A stretch of DNA of 64,000 nt from assembly GCA_902555655.1 (NCBI GenBank), contig CACDSX010000001.1, forward strand, positions 38,000 to 101,999, given 5' to 3'. Positions 10,381 to 21,533 of this stretch are shown here, piece after piece (positions within the stretch are counted from its first letter, which is position 1; every line of letters begins with the position of its first letter). A program made the translations under genes and the position numbers. The notes below the pieces were generated by a model that saw only the letters and a program-made list of their open reading frames with translations, searched no databases and had not been told where the DNA came from. Origin of the DNA: an uncultured Pelagibacteraceae bacterium. Its GTDB lineage: Bacteria > Pseudomonadota > Alphaproteobacteria > Pelagibacterales > Pelagibacteraceae.

Positions 10381-10697
10381 TAAAGAGAGAAGGAAACACC
10401 ACAACCACAAGAAGATTTGGTTTGTGGATTGGTTATTTTAAATTGTTCACCTATTAATTCTGAAACATAATCAATTTCTGATCCTTTCAAGAGATCAGCA
10501 GATGTTTTATCAATAAGAATTTTTTCAAAATTTAAATCATCTTCTGATTTAGATTGATCAAAAGTAAATTCATATTGAAATCCAGAACAACCACCACCCT
10601 TGATAGCGATTCTAAAAAATGAGCCTTTATCTTTTTTAGACAACAGGCTATTGATCTGTTTTAGTGCTTTATCAGTAAATTTAATTTCTTTTATCAT
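10380..10697 (-). CDS. erpA: Iron-sulfur cluster insertion protein ErpA/IscA family
   Basis: GGCSGFQYEF and CGCG cysteine motifs; TAATG overlap with xthA. Confidence 0.85.
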   Translation of the reverse strand: MIKEIKFTDKALKQINSLLSKKDKGSFFRIAIKGGGCSGFQYEFTFDQSKSEDDLNFEKILIDKTSADLLKGSEIDYVSELIGEQFKITNPQTKSSCGCGVSFSL

Positions 10698-10747
10698 TAT
10701 CGATCACTGGTATTACTAATATAATACTTAATATTTAATTTTAAAGG

Positions 10748-11866
10748 ATGAAAAAATACTCGAAGATTGGTCTATTTAAAAGCAAAGGTAGGATTTATAA
10801 AGAATCTATATCAAAATACAGAACTCCTTTTCAAAGAGACAGAGATCGTATTATCCACAGTGCTTCATTCAGAAGATTAAAACACAAAACGCAAGTTTTT
10901 GTTAATACAGAAGGGGACCATTACAGAACAAGAATAACTCACTCAATTGAAGTTGCTCAAATAGCAAGATCTATTGCTAGATATTTAAATCTTAACGAGG
11001 ACTTAGCGGAAACTCTTAGTCTTGCTCATGACTTAGGACATACCCCTTTTGGGCATGCAGGTGAAGATGCTTTAAATGAATGCATGGATGATTATGGTGG
11101 TTTTGACCACAATTTACAAACTTTGCGAATTATAATGTTTTTAGAAAATAAGTATTTAAAATTTAATGGATTAAATCTTTCGATTGAAACATTAGAAGGA
11201 TTGTTAAAACATAATGGCCCAGTGGAGGATCTTAATTTAGTTGATAGTTTAATAGGAGTTAAAAATTTTAAAGAGATGATAAATTTTAGAACATATCCAT
11301 CAATAGAGGCTCAAATTTCTGCAATTTCTGATGATATAGCTTATAATAATCATGACATACAAGATGGAATAAACGCAAATTTGTTTAGATTAGAGGAGTT
11401 AGTTGAAATTAAATTTTTTAGAGATATCTACAAAAAATATAAGAAAAAAATAAATAAACAAAACTATAAAATAGTCACATATCAGATTATAAGAGATTCA
11501 ATAGATCAAATGATTAAAGATTTAATAAATAATACAAAAAATAATTTAGTTCAAAATAAAATAAAATCATTTAAAGATATTCACAAAACAAGTTTCTTAA
11601 TGGTTGATTTTTCTGATAAAATTAAAAATTCTGAAAATGAAATAAGATATTTTTTAAAAACCAAAATGTACAATAATAAAAAAGTATTGGAGAAAAATAA
11701 CAATGGTAAATTAATTGTTAAAAAACTATTCAAGAAAATTATACAAAATCCTAGAAAATTTCTTTCAAAAGATGACCTTTCTACAAACAAATACAGAGCA
11801 ATTTCTGATTTTGTATCAGGTATGACTGATCGATATGCGATTAACCTTCACAATAGTATTAAATGA
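10748..11866 (+). CDS. dgt: Deoxyguanosinetriphosphate triphosphohydrolase-like protein
   Basis: HD-domain motifs (RLKHKTQVF, THSIEVAQIARSI, LAHDLGHTPFGH). Confidence 0.9.
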   Translation: MKKYSKIGLFKSKGRIYKESISKYRTPFQRDRDRIIHSASFRRLKHKTQVFVNTEGDHYRTRITHSIEVAQIARSIARYLNLNEDLAETLSLAHDLGHTPFGHAGEDALNECMDDYGGFDHNLQTLRIIMFLENKYLKFNGLNLSIETLEGLLKHNGPVEDLNLVDSLIGVKNFKEMINFRTYPSIEAQISAISDDIAYNNHDIQDGINANLFRLEELVEIKFFRDIYKKYKKKINKQNYKIVTYQIIRDSIDQMIKDLINNTKNNLVQNKIKSFKDIHKTSFLMVDFSDKIKNSENEIRYFLKTKMYNNKKVLEKNNNGKLIVKKLFKKIIQNPRKFLSKDDLSTNKYRAISDFVSGMTDRYAINLHNSIK

Positions 11867-13596
11867 ATATTTTTGCTCAATATTTAGTTAAGATAAAAAA
11901 AATTTTGTTCGATTTATCAAAAAATGGTGATTTGATTTTACCTACTACCTTAGAAGGTATAACTGCTGAAATACCACCTTCAAAATTTAAAAGTGATATT
12001 TCAACTAATGTTGCTATGGTTTTATCTAAGATAAATAAAAAAGCTCCAATTGATTTAGCTTCTACTTTAGCTGATGCTCTAAAAAAAAATGATAAATTAA
12101 TTGAAGATATATCAATAGTAAATCCAGGTTTTATTAATATTAAATTTAAACCAATTTTTTGGACCAATTTTATTGAAGAAATAATTAAAAATTCTAAAAT
12201 TTTTGGAATAAATACAAATGAAAAAAAGAAAAATTATTTAGTTGAGTTTGTTTCGGCTAATCCAACTGGACCCTTGCATGTGGGTCATTGTAGAGGTGCT
12301 ATTTTAGGTGATGTAATTACTAATGTATTATTATTTAACAAACATAAAGTAGTAAAAGAATATTATGTAAATGATTACGGCAATCAAATTATTAATTTTA
12401 CAAAATCTGTATATTTTAGAATTAGAGAAATAGCTTTTAAAGAACCATTTCCTTCTGATAATGAAGATTTATATCCCGGAGATTATTTAATTAATTTTGC
12501 TCAAAATATAATAAATTCAAATAAAAAAATAGATTTTAAAGATTTCAATAAAATATCTGAAGAATTAACTGCTTTATCAATCGAAGAAGCATTAAAATTG
12601 ATTAAAAAGAATCTTAATAGTTTGGGTATAAAACATGACAATTTTATTAGTGAAAAAAAATTAGTTACAAATCAAGAAGTTGAAAAAGTTATTGATTATC
12701 TTCAAAAAAGTAAATTTGTTTATAAAGGAAAAATTAAAGCTCCGGCAGGTGAAGATAGTGAAAAGTGGGTAGAACGAGAGCAATTACTTTTTAAATCAAC
12801 TGATTTTGGTGATGATAAAGATAGAGCTTTACAGAAATCCGATGGAGCCTGGACTTATTTTGCAAGTGATGTTGCTTATCATAAAAATAAATTAGATAGA
12901 AAATTTGATCACTTGATAAATATTTTAGGTGCTGATCATGCTGGATATATTAAAAGAATTTCATCTTCAGTTGAAGCTTTATCAAACTCAAAAGAAAAGT
13001 TGATTTGCAAAGTAAGCCAATTAGTTAAACTTATTAAAGATAAAAAACCTTTTAAGATGTCTAAACGAAAAGGGGATTATATAACTGTAGATGATCTTAT
13101 TAATGAAGTAGGAAAAGATGCTACACGATTCATCATGTTAAATAGAAGTAGTGATGTTGAGTTAGATTTTGATTTTGATAATGTAATTGAAAAATCTAAA
13201 GACAACCCACTTTATTATGTCCAATATAGTTATGCTAGAATCGCATCTGTTTTTAGACATCTTGATAAGAATATTAAAAATGACATTAAGATTAAAAGAT
13301 TTGATTTTTTGTATTCGGATGATGAAATAAATATTTTAAAAAAGATATCTGAATGGCCAAAATGTATTGAAGCTACTTGTAATAAACTTGAACCTCACAG
13401 AATACCTACTTATTTATATGAGCTTTCGTCGTTATTTCATTCATATTGGAATTTAGGAAAAGACAACTCAGACAAAAGATTTATAAATGAACAAAAAAAA
13501 ATTGCAGATGAAAAATTAATTTTTTTAAAAGTAATTTCAAATGTAATCAAATCTGGTATGGATATTGTGGGAGTTGCTGTTCCTGATAAAATGTAA
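11863..13596 (+). CDS. argS: Arginyl-tRNA synthetase
   Basis: HVGH (GPLHVGHCRG), KMSKRKGD; DALR-type C-terminus. Confidence 0.93.
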   Translation: MNIFAQYLVKIKKILFDLSKNGDLILPTTLEGITAEIPPSKFKSDISTNVAMVLSKINKKAPIDLASTLADALKKNDKLIEDISIVNPGFINIKFKPIFWTNFIEEIIKNSKIFGINTNEKKKNYLVEFVSANPTGPLHVGHCRGAILGDVITNVLLFNKHKVVKEYYVNDYGNQIINFTKSVYFRIREIAFKEPFPSDNEDLYPGDYLINFAQNIINSNKKIDFKDFNKISEELTALSIEEALKLIKKNLNSLGIKHDNFISEKKLVTNQEVEKVIDYLQKSKFVYKGKIKAPAGEDSEKWVEREQLLFKSTDFGDDKDRALQKSDGAWTYFASDVAYHKNKLDRKFDHLINILGADHAGYIKRISSSVEALSNSKEKLICKVSQLVKLIKDKKPFKMSKRKGDYITVDDLINEVGKDATRFIMLNRSSDVELDFDFDNVIEKSKDNPLYYVQYSYARIASVFRHLDKNIKNDIKIKRFDFLYSDDEINILKKISEWPKCIEATCNKLEPHRIPTYLYELSSLFHSYWNLGKDNSDKRFINEQKKIADEKLIFLKVISNVIKSGMDIVGVAVPDKM

Positions 13597-13859
13597 TGCT
13601 TAAAGAAATTAAATATTTGATTTTTACATTTATTATTTGTTTATTTTTATTTTTTGTTGGTAAATATTATTTTTCAGATAATAATAAAAAAAACTCATAC
13701 AGATCATTAAAATCGATTGATGAAAAAATTAATCACTATGCAAAAAAATTACCTATTTTAGAGGATGATACCAAAAATATTATAGAATATGTTGAACAAT
13801 CAAATAAAAAAAAAAATAAAAAATTTAATTTTTGGAAATTATTAGAATCAGATGAATAA
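13596..13859 (+). CDS. Hypothetical single-TM protein between argS and nagZ
   Basis: ORF 87 aa, N-terminal TM, overlaps neighbours; position often held by a SPOR protein in alphaproteobacteria. Confidence 0.55.
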   Translation: MLKEIKYLIFTFIICLFLFFVGKYYFSDNNKKNSYRSLKSIDEKINHYAKKLPILEDDTKNIIEYVEQSNKKKNKKFNFWKLLESDE

Positions 13860-14799
13860 TCGTCGATCATTTATTATTGGTTTAAAATCAGTAAAACTCT
13901 CTACTAAAGAAAAAATTTTTTTAAAAAAATATAAGCCTTGGGGCGTAATTTTATTTACTAGGAATATTCACGATATTAACCAATCACGTAAATTAACATC
14001 GTCAATTAGAAAAATTTTTAACGATAAAAACTATCCAATATTAATTGATCAAGAAGGTGGACGAATTAATAGATTAAAAAATATAATTTCTTTTGATAAT
14101 CTTACTTCTGATTTCTTTGGAAAAAAATTTGTTAAAAATTATAAAGAATTTAAATTTTCGTATAAGTTTTTTATTGATAAAACTTCATATTTATTAAAAT
14201 TAATAGGAGCAAATATCAACACTGTTCCTGTTCTAGATTTAAGATTTAAAAAAAGCTCTAATGTTATTGGAGATAGATCATTTTCAAAAGACCCTAAAGT
14301 AGTGTCTAAAATAGGTGACCACTGTATAAAATATTTTAATAATAATGGCATAGGAACAGTAATTAAACATATACCAGGGCATGGATTAGCAAAAGTAGAT
14401 AGTCATTTTTTTACGCCATTTATAAGTAAAAAACAAAACTACTTATTAAAAAAAGATTTTCTTGCTTTTAAAAACAAAAAAACTTTTTTTGCTATGACAG
14501 CACATGTTATTTTTAATAAGATTGATAACGTTAATACTGTTACTCATTCAAAAAAATTAATCAATTTAATTAGGAAAAAAATTGGTTTTAAAAATATCCT
14601 AATTTCTGACGATTTATCTATGAAAAGTTTAAAAGGAACACTTAAAGAGAATACAATCAAAACGTTTAATGCTGGCTGTAATCTAGCTTTACATTGCAAT
14701 GGAAATTTAAAAGAGATGGAAATAGTTGGAAAAAACTCTCCATTAATTAATAAATTTATATCTAAAAAAACATCACAATTTTATAAAATTTTAAGATAA
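13852..14799 (+). CDS. nagZ: Beta-N-acetylhexosaminidase NagZ (GH3)
   Basis: LIDQEGGRINRLK, GNRSF-like GDRSFSKDPK, KHIPGHG, ISDDLSM. Confidence 0.88.
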   Translation: MNNRRSFIIGLKSVKLSTKEKIFLKKYKPWGVILFTRNIHDINQSRKLTSSIRKIFNDKNYPILIDQEGGRINRLKNIISFDNLTSDFFGKKFVKNYKEFKFSYKFFIDKTSYLLKLIGANINTVPVLDLRFKKSSNVIGDRSFSKDPKVVSKIGDHCIKYFNNNGIGTVIKHIPGHGLAKVDSHFFTPFISKKQNYLLKKDFLAFKNKKTFFAMTAHVIFNKIDNVNTVTHSKKLINLIRKKIGFKNILISDDLSMKSLKGTLKENTIKTFNAGCNLALHCNGNLKEMEIVGKNSPLINKFISKKTSQFYKILR

Positions 14800-14808
14800 T
14801 ATCCTCTG

Positions 14809-15549
14809 ATGATTGAAAATGATTCTTCATTATTTAAAGTAAATGTTGAAAATTATAATGGCCCTTTAGATGTTTTGCTGGATTTAGCTAAAGCTCAAAA
14901 AGTTAATTTAGAAGATATATCCATAACAAAATTAGCTGACCAATTTCATGATTTCATAACAAAAGATAAGAATTTAAATTTAGAAGTTGCTTCTGAGTAT
15001 TTATTGATGGCTACATGGCTAGCTTATTTAAAATCTAAATTATTATTGCCAGGTACCCCTGATGAAGAGTTTAAAGTTCAAGAAGTAGCTGAAAGATTGA
15101 AATTACAATTAAAGAAATTAGAGTTAATTCGGTTATTATCAGAACAAATGTTGAAAAGAAAAAGATTGGGTAGAGAAATCAGAACAAGGGGAAGCAAGGC
15201 TGGAATAAGACCTATTTACAATAGTGAATATAAATTAAATTTATTTGAATTATTAAAAACATATTCAACAATAATTATGACAAAAGATTTTCAAAAAATG
15301 AATATTCCTAAGTTGCCAGTTTTTACAACAGAAGAAGGTATAAAAACAATTAAAGACTTTTTTGGAAAATTAATGGATTGGAAAAAGTTGGACGATTTAA
15401 TACCAAAAAATTTCAAAAGAGGAAATAGATATAAAAGAACAGGAAAGGCTGGCATATTTGCTGGTTCTTTAGAATTAGTTAAAGAAGGTAACCTAAAAAT
15501 AAAACAAGAAAAACTGTTTGATGAAGTTTATATTAGAGAGAATAAATGA
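14809..15549 (+). CDS. scpA: Segregation and condensation protein A
   Basis: YNGPLDVLLDLAKAQKVNLEDISI; paired with scpB. Confidence 0.9.
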   Translation: MIENDSSLFKVNVENYNGPLDVLLDLAKAQKVNLEDISITKLADQFHDFITKDKNLNLEVASEYLLMATWLAYLKSKLLLPGTPDEEFKVQEVAERLKLQLKKLELIRLLSEQMLKRKRLGREIRTRGSKAGIRPIYNSEYKLNLFELLKTYSTIIMTKDFQKMNIPKLPVFTTEEGIKTIKDFFGKLMDWKKLDDLIPKNFKRGNRYKRTGKAGIFAGSLELVKEGNLKIKQEKLFDEVYIRENK

Positions 15550-16247
15550 TTAAAAAAAAAATTAAAAAAAAAGACAATGTTATCAATTTTCCTCCAAAAA
15601 TGTCATCAATTGAAAAAGAGATTGAGGCAATAATTTTTGCGGCAGCAGAACCTTTGGATTTAGAAACTATTCAAAATAAAATTTCAAAAAAAGCTGATAT
15701 TGAAAAAATATTATTAAAATTACAAACTGAATATTCAAATAGGGGTATTAATTTAGTTTGCATTTCTAAGAAATGGTCATTTAGAACTTCTCCTAATTTA
15801 TCAAATTTAATGACTCAAGAAAAAACTGTTGAAAAAAAATTATCTAGAGCGGCAATAGAAACTTTGGCAATTATTGTGTATCACCAACCAGTTACAAGGG
15901 CAGAAATAGAGGAAATTAGAGGTGTTGCTTTCGGCACAAATACTCTTGAAATATTAATGGAGCTTAATTGGGTTAAACCAGGTGGTAGAAAAGATGTTCC
16001 AGGAAAGCCAATTCAATATATAACAACAGACGATTTTTTAAGTCATTTTAATCTTCAAAAACTATCTGATTTACCTACTGTAGATGAGCTAGGGGCCGCT
16101 GGATTAATTGATAGCAGCAATATTGATAATGCTATTTTTGGAACAGGAAAATTTTATAAAGAAAAACAAGACGATAAAAAAGAGGACATTTACTCAAATA
16201 TTGATGAAATGTTGAGTGGCACACTTGAGAGTGAGGAAGATAGGTAA
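15546..16247 (+). CDS. scpB: Segregation and condensation protein B
   Basis: EIEAIIFAAAEPL, LSRAAIETLAIIVYHQPVTRAEIEEIRGV. Confidence 0.9.
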   Translation: MIKKKIKKKDNVINFPPKMSSIEKEIEAIIFAAAEPLDLETIQNKISKKADIEKILLKLQTEYSNRGINLVCISKKWSFRTSPNLSNLMTQEKTVEKKLSRAAIETLAIIVYHQPVTRAEIEEIRGVAFGTNTLEILMELNWVKPGGRKDVPGKPIQYITTDDFLSHFNLQKLSDLPTVDELGAAGLIDSSNIDNAIFGTGKFYKEKQDDKKEDIYSNIDEMLSGTLESEEDR

Positions 16248-16293
16248 AAACTCACTTTTATTTTTTGAATAAAAAGGGTATAAAACTATTATT

Positions 16294-16503
16294 ATGATGC
16301 CAAGCTTAACACAAATTGCTGTAGTAGTTATTATAGTTGTTTTATTATTTGGAAGAGGCAAAATTTCAAGCTTAATGGGTGATCTAGCAAAAGGTATCAA
16401 AAGTTTCAAAAAGGGAATGGCTTCTGATGTGACTGACGAGTCTGAAACTAAAAATATTTCCGAAGATAATAAAGATTCCAATAATTCTAACAATAAAGAA
16501 TAA
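16294..16503 (+). CDS. tatA: Twin-arginine translocase TatA
   Basis: [28 protein letters not shown]. Confidence 0.9.
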   Translation: MMPSLTQIAVVVIIVVLLFGRGKISSLMGDLAKGIKSFKKGMASDVTDESETKNISEDNKDSNNSNNKE

Positions 16504-16508
16504 ATCAC

Positions 16509-16721
16509 ATGCCTACTATTGGTTGGTTTGAGATTCTAATTGTGGTGACGATTGCTATTATTGTTCTTGGTCCTAAAGACTTTCCTATAATGTTGAAAAA
16601 GGTTGGTTCATGGATAGGTACAGCAAAGAAACAAATCAACAATATTCAAAACGAAGTTTCAAATATCGATATTGAAGATAATCATATTGAAAAAAAAGAA
16701 GATAAAAAAGATGAGTCATGA
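16509..16721 (+). CDS. tatB: Twin-arginine translocase TatB (short)
   Basis: MPTIGWFEILIVVTIAIIVLGPKDFPIMLKKVGSWIG; between tatA and tatC. Confidence 0.85.
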   Translation: MPTIGWFEILIVVTIAIIVLGPKDFPIMLKKVGSWIGTAKKQINNIQNEVSNIDIEDNHIEKKEDKKDES

Positions 16722-17481
16722 TGAGAAAGAAGGTGGCTTTATAAGTCATCTGGCTGAATTAAGAAAAAGATTAATTCATAGTTTTGTATTTTTAATAATC
16801 TTTTTTATATTTTGTTATTTTTTTGCTGAAAGTTTGTATGGTTTTTTAGTTGAACCGTATGCAAAGGCAGTAAAAGATGATGGATCTGAAAGAAGATTAA
16901 TTTTCACAGCTCTTCAAGAAACTTTTTTAACATATTTAAAAGTATCTTTTTTCACTGCTTTTTTTGTAACTTGTCCTTTTATTTTAATGCAAATTTGGAA
17001 ATTTATTGCTCCTGGTCTTTATAAGCATGAAAAGATTGCAATTTTACCATATCTAATTTTAACACCAATTTTATTTCTTTTAGGAGGAATGTTGGTTTAT
17101 TATTTAATAATGCCGTTGGCAATAAAGTTTTTTTTATCTTTTGAAAGTACAGGTTTGTCAACTAATTTGCCAATACAATTAGAAGCCAAAGTGAATGAAT
17201 ATTTATCATTAGTAATGAAACTTATTTTTGCTTTTGGAATCAGTTTTCAATTACCTGTTGTTTTAAGCTTGTTAGCAAGAGTAGGAGTTGTTGATTCAGA
17301 ATTTTTGAAAAAAAGAAGAAAATATGTTGTGGTAATAATATTTGCAGCTGCTGCAATTTTAACGCCACCTGATCCTATTACACAAATTGGTTTGGCCATA
17401 CCATTATTAATTTTATATGAATTATCAATATTTTCAGTAAAATTTATAGAAAATAAAAATTTAAAAGATTCTGATGCATAA
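16711..17481 (+). CDS. tatC: Twin-arginine translocase TatC
   Basis: [15 protein letters not shown]; start MSHDEKEGG at 16711 preferred over the ORF-track start 16672. Confidence 0.92.
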   Translation: MSHDEKEGGFISHLAELRKRLIHSFVFLIIFFIFCYFFAESLYGFLVEPYAKAVKDDGSERRLIFTALQETFLTYLKVSFFTAFFVTCPFILMQIWKFIAPGLYKHEKIAILPYLILTPILFLLGGMLVYYLIMPLAIKFFLSFESTGLSTNLPIQLEAKVNEYLSLVMKLIFAFGISFQLPVVLSLLARVGVVDSEFLKKRRKYVVVIIFAAAAILTPPDPITQIGLAIPLLILYELSIFSVKFIENKNLKDSDA

Positions 17482-18733
17482 TTTAAAAGAAATAAGAAAA
17501 GATTTTAATGCTTTTCAAAAAGCTATTGAAAAAAGATCAGTAGATATAGATTTTAATAAACTTCGAGATTTAGATAAAAAAAATAGAGAGTTTATTCAAA
17601 AAAAAGAAGCTTTAGAAAAAGAAAAAAAAGATATTTCAAAAACTAGAGACAAATCTCTTTTCATAAAATCTAAAGAAATTTCCTCTGCTATAGAAAAAAT
17701 TAATGAACAACAAAAATCAGTTAAAGAAGAACTAGAAAATGTTTTATCAAATATTCCAAATATACCTCACAAAGATGTACCTAATGGTGTAGATGAAAAT
17801 GATAATGTTGAAATCAATAAATCTGGAGAAATACCCAAATTTGATTTCACTCCAAAATCTCATTATGAATTAGGTGAAAATTTAGGAATGCTTGATTTTG
17901 ATTTAGCAACTAAAACCACTGGTTCAAGATTTGTCTTTGTTAAAAATAAACTAGCCTTACTAGAAAGAGCTATCTCAAACTTTATGTTAGACACACATAT
18001 ATTGAAAAATAATTACGAGGAAATTTCACCTCCATTATTAGCTTCTGAAAATACAATGTTTGGAACAGGACAACTTCCTAAATTTGAAAATGATCAATTT
18101 GAAGTAAAAATAGAAAAGGGGAGTGATAGAAAATTTTTAATACCAACAGCAGAAGTAATTTTAACTAATATTGTAAAAGATCAAATTATAGATTTAAAAT
18201 CTCTGCCTATGAGATTTGTTGCATCAACACCCTGTTTTAGAAAAGAAGCAGGTAGTTATGGCAAAGATACAAAAGGGATGATTAGGCAACATCAGTTTTA
18301 TAAAGTTGAAATGGTAAGTATAGTTGAGCAGGAAAAATGCTTTGAAGAATTAGAAAGAATGACTAACTGTGCAACAAATATTTTAGATCTATTAAAATTA
18401 CCTTATAGAAAAATGATTTTATGTAGTGGAGACATGGGTTTTAGTGCTGAAAAAACTTACGATATAGAAGTTTGGCTACCTTCTGAAAATAAATATAGAG
18501 AGATATCGTCATGTTCTTCGTGCTCTACATTTCAGGCTGTGCGGATGAAAGCCAGATACAAAAATCAAAAAAAAGAAACACTTTATGTTGGCACTTTAAA
18601 TGGCAGTGGCTTAGCTGTAGGTCGAACACTTATTGCCATATTAGAAAATTACCAACAAAAAGATGGCTCCATAACAATTCCAAAAGTTCTAAGACCCTAT
18701 ATGAACAATTTAGAAAAAATTTTAGTCAATTAA
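17474..18733 (+). CDS. serS: Seryl-tRNA synthetase
   Basis: Coiled-coil N-terminus, [21 protein letters not shown]. Confidence 0.95.
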   Translation: MHNLKEIRKDFNAFQKAIEKRSVDIDFNKLRDLDKKNREFIQKKEALEKEKKDISKTRDKSLFIKSKEISSAIEKINEQQKSVKEELENVLSNIPNIPHKDVPNGVDENDNVEINKSGEIPKFDFTPKSHYELGENLGMLDFDLATKTTGSRFVFVKNKLALLERAISNFMLDTHILKNNYEEISPPLLASENTMFGTGQLPKFENDQFEVKIEKGSDRKFLIPTAEVILTNIVKDQIIDLKSLPMRFVASTPCFRKEAGSYGKDTKGMIRQHQFYKVEMVSIVEQEKCFEELERMTNCATNILDLLKLPYRKMILCSGDMGFSAEKTYDIEVWLPSENKYREISSCSSCSTFQAVRMKARYKNQKKETLYVGTLNGSGLAVGRTLIAILENYQQKDGSITIPKVLRPYMNNLEKILVN

Positions 18734-18787
18734 AGTTGTTTTAACTCAACAGATAGTATAAATATTCTTTTTTAATTAAGGAGTTTT

Positions 18788-19075
18788 ATGGAAAGTTCAG
18801 GAATAGGCCAGTTTATACCGTTAATATTAATTTTTGTTATTTTTTATTTTTTCTTGATAAGACCTCAACAAAAAAAAGTTAAAGAACATAAAGCAATGGT
18901 TGAAGGCTTAAAAAAGGGAGATAAAGTTGTTACTTCTGGAGGAATAACAGGAACCATCTCAAGAGTTATAGATAATGATAAAGTTGAAGTGGAGATAGCA
19001 GATAATGTCACTGTTGAAATTGTTAGAGGCACAGGAATTCAAAGTTTAATGAATTCTCAGGATATAAAGAAATAA
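18788..19075 (+). CDS. yajC: Preprotein translocase subunit YajC
   Basis: FYFFLIRPQQKKVKEHKAMVEGLKKGDKVVTSGG. Confidence 0.93.
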   Translation: MESSGIGQFIPLILIFVIFYFFLIRPQQKKVKEHKAMVEGLKKGDKVVTSGGITGTISRVIDNDKVEVEIADNVTVEIVRGTGIQSLMNSQDIKK

Positions 19076-19091
19076 ATTTCATTTATATAAA

Positions 19092-20645
19092 GTGTTATAC
19101 TTTTCAAAATTTAGAATAATTATTATTTTATTAATATCTTTATTTTTTATTTTATTTGCTTCCTCAAATATCTTTAAATTTACTAATAAACTATTTGATA
19201 AAAAAATTAATCTTGGTTTAGATTTGCAGGGTGGATCATACCTTTTATTAGAAATTGATAATACTCCTGTAATAGAGCAAAAACTCCAAAACTTAACAAC
19301 AACTATCAGAAATTATTTTAAAGAAAAAAATATTAGAATTACCAATGTCAAACTACTTGATCAGAAACTTTCATTTTCTGTAGAAGATGAATTTAAACAA
19401 ACTATATTAGATGTATTTACCAGTGAGGAAAGTGATCTAAATCCTTACTATCAAAGGTTTAAATCACATCAACTTGATATAGTAGAAAAAGATGATATTT
19501 TTATCATTAGTTATTCGAGACAAGGAATTATTGAACTTAAAACCTCATCCCAAGATCAAGCTTTAGAAATTGTTAGAAGAAGAATAGATGAAATTGGTAC
19601 TAATGAGCCAAATATTCTCAAAAGAGGTAATGACAGAATTTTAGTAGAACTACCAGGTCTTGATGATCCCATGAGAATAAAATCCTTACTTGGTAAAACT
19701 GCCAACTTAACATTTAGATTTGTTACTAATAATAATGAAGATTCTTTTGGAGCTGAAAAATTAAAATATGAAGATAGTACAGAAGAAGCAATAGTCAGTA
19801 AAAGGATAATTCTTAGTGGTGACAATCTTCTTGACGCACAACCTAGAATGAATAATGAAACCAACGAAACTGTTGTTTCATTCACACTTGATAGAGTAGG
19901 AGCAAAAAGATTTGGTAAAGCTACTTCTACTGGTATTGGAAAACAATTAGCAATAGTTTTAGATGGAAAAATTATTAGTGCTCCTGTTATTAGAGATACG
20001 ATTGCTAGTGGATCAGGACAAATAAGTGGTGGTTTTACTTTTCAATCTGCTACAGATCTTGCTTTATTGTTGAGATCTGGTGCATTACCAGCACCCCTAA
20101 ATATTATTGAAGAAAGAACAGTAGGTCCAGATTTAGGACAAGACTCAATTAATGCTGGTATGATTGCATTAATTATTGGTTTCTCACTTGTTATTCTATT
20201 TATCTTTATAAAATATAAGATATTTGGTCTGATAACTAATATTGCACTAATTATAAATTTATTTCTTTTAATTGGTATTTTAACAATGTTTGAGGCAACT
20301 TTAACTCTTCCTGGTATAGCAGGAATAATACTAACAGTTGGTATGGCAGTTGATGCTAATGTTTTGATATTTGAGAGAATTAAAGAAGAACTTAAAAATG
20401 AAAAAAATAACCTGATTGCATTTGATAGTGGTTATACAAGGTCAAAAACAGCTATTCTAGACGCAAATATAACAACTTTATTAGCTGCAATAATTTTATT
20501 TTTTATGGGATCGGGTCCAATTAAAGGATTTTCTTTGACATTAGGTGTTGGGATTTTTACCACTCTTTTTTCTGTATATTATATAGCAAGACTTTTAACC
20601 GTTTTATATGTTTCTAAAAATAAAGAAAAAGAAGGATTAATTTAA
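19092..20645 (+). CDS. secD: Protein translocase subunit SecD (GTG start)
   Basis: LGLDLQGGSYLLLEID, VGMAVDANVLIFERIKEE. Confidence 0.93.
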   Translation: MLYFSKFRIIIILLISLFFILFASSNIFKFTNKLFDKKINLGLDLQGGSYLLLEIDNTPVIEQKLQNLTTTIRNYFKEKNIRITNVKLLDQKLSFSVEDEFKQTILDVFTSEESDLNPYYQRFKSHQLDIVEKDDIFIISYSRQGIIELKTSSQDQALEIVRRRIDEIGTNEPNILKRGNDRILVELPGLDDPMRIKSLLGKTANLTFRFVTNNNEDSFGAEKLKYEDSTEEAIVSKRIILSGDNLLDAQPRMNNETNETVVSFTLDRVGAKRFGKATSTGIGKQLAIVLDGKIISAPVIRDTIASGSGQISGGFTFQSATDLALLLRSGALPAPLNIIEERTVGPDLGQDSINAGMIALIIGFSLVILFIFIKYKIFGLITNIALIINLFLLIGILTMFEATLTLPGIAGIILTVGMAVDANVLIFERIKEELKNEKNNLIAFDSGYTRSKTAILDANITTLLAAIILFFMGSGPIKGFSLTLGVGIFTTLFSVYYIARLLTVLYVSKNKEKEGLI

Positions 20646-21533
20646 ATGATAGCATTTAATAAATATTACAATAAATTCAATATCCTCTCAATTTCACTTG
20701 TTGTTATTTCTTTACTATTTCTTGCGTTTAAAGGTTTAAATTTTGGAATAGATTTTAAAGGTGGAACATTGATCGAATTAAGATCAAATGATACAAAAAT
20801 AAATGTTTCATCTTTGAGAGACAATCTTAATCAAATGAATTTAGGTGATATTTCTGTAAAAAAATTTGGAAATGAAACAGACTTTTTAATAAAATTTGAA
20901 AATAATAATAATAAAAATGTCATAGAGGAAATTAAAAAAAATTTAGATAAATCTTTTGGAAATAATTTTAATTTTAGAAGAGTAGAAAATGTAGGACCTA
21001 AGGTAAGTTCTGAATTATTAAAATCAGGTATTATAGCCATATCTGTGGCCCTAACTTTAATGTTAATTTATATTTGGATTAGATTTGAATGGCAATTTAG
21101 TTTAGGTGCTATTCTAGCTCTTTTTCATGATGTTATAGTTACGTTAGGATTATTTTCGTTACTTGGTCTTGAAATTAATTTATCAATAATTGCTGCTGTC
21201 TTAACTATAGTTGGATACTCAATGAATGATACAGTTGTGATATTTGATAGAGTTAGAGAAAATTTAAGAAAATATTCTGACATAAAGATTTTTGACTTAA
21301 CAAATATTTCAATTAACCAAACTTTATCAAGAACGTTGATCACATCAATAACAACTCTATTGGCATTGCTTTCTATATTTTTTTTTGGTGGTGAAATTTT
21401 AAAAGGATTTTCTCTAGCAATGATTTTTGGTGTAATTTTTGGAACTTATTCTTCAATTTATATAGCAAATACAGTTTTAGTTAGACTAAAAGTTTCACAA
21501 AGAACAGTTTTAAAAGAAGAGGATAAAAACTAA
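20646..21533 (+). CDS. secF: Protein translocase subunit SecF
   Basis: FGIDFKGGTLIE, VGYSMNDTVVIFDRVREN. Confidence 0.93.
   Translation: MIAFNKYYNKFNILSISLVVISLLFLAFKGLNFGIDFKGGTLIELRSNDTKINVSSLRDNLNQMNLGDISVKKFGNETDFLIKFENNNNKNVIEEIKKNLDKSFGNNFNFRRVENVGPKVSSELLKSGIIAISVALTLMLIYIWIRFEWQFSLGAILALFHDVIVTLGLFSLLGLEINLSIIAAVLTIVGYSMNDTVVIFDRVRENLRKYSDIKIFDLTNISINQTLSRTLITSITTLLALLSIFFFGGEILKGFSLAMIFGVIFGTYSSIYIANTVLVRLKVSQRTVLKEEDKN

Noticed and set aside
16672-16710. Longer TatC N-terminus from 16672
   Set aside because: Lys/Ile-rich extension overlaps tat[22 protein letters not shown] at 16711 fits the family start.
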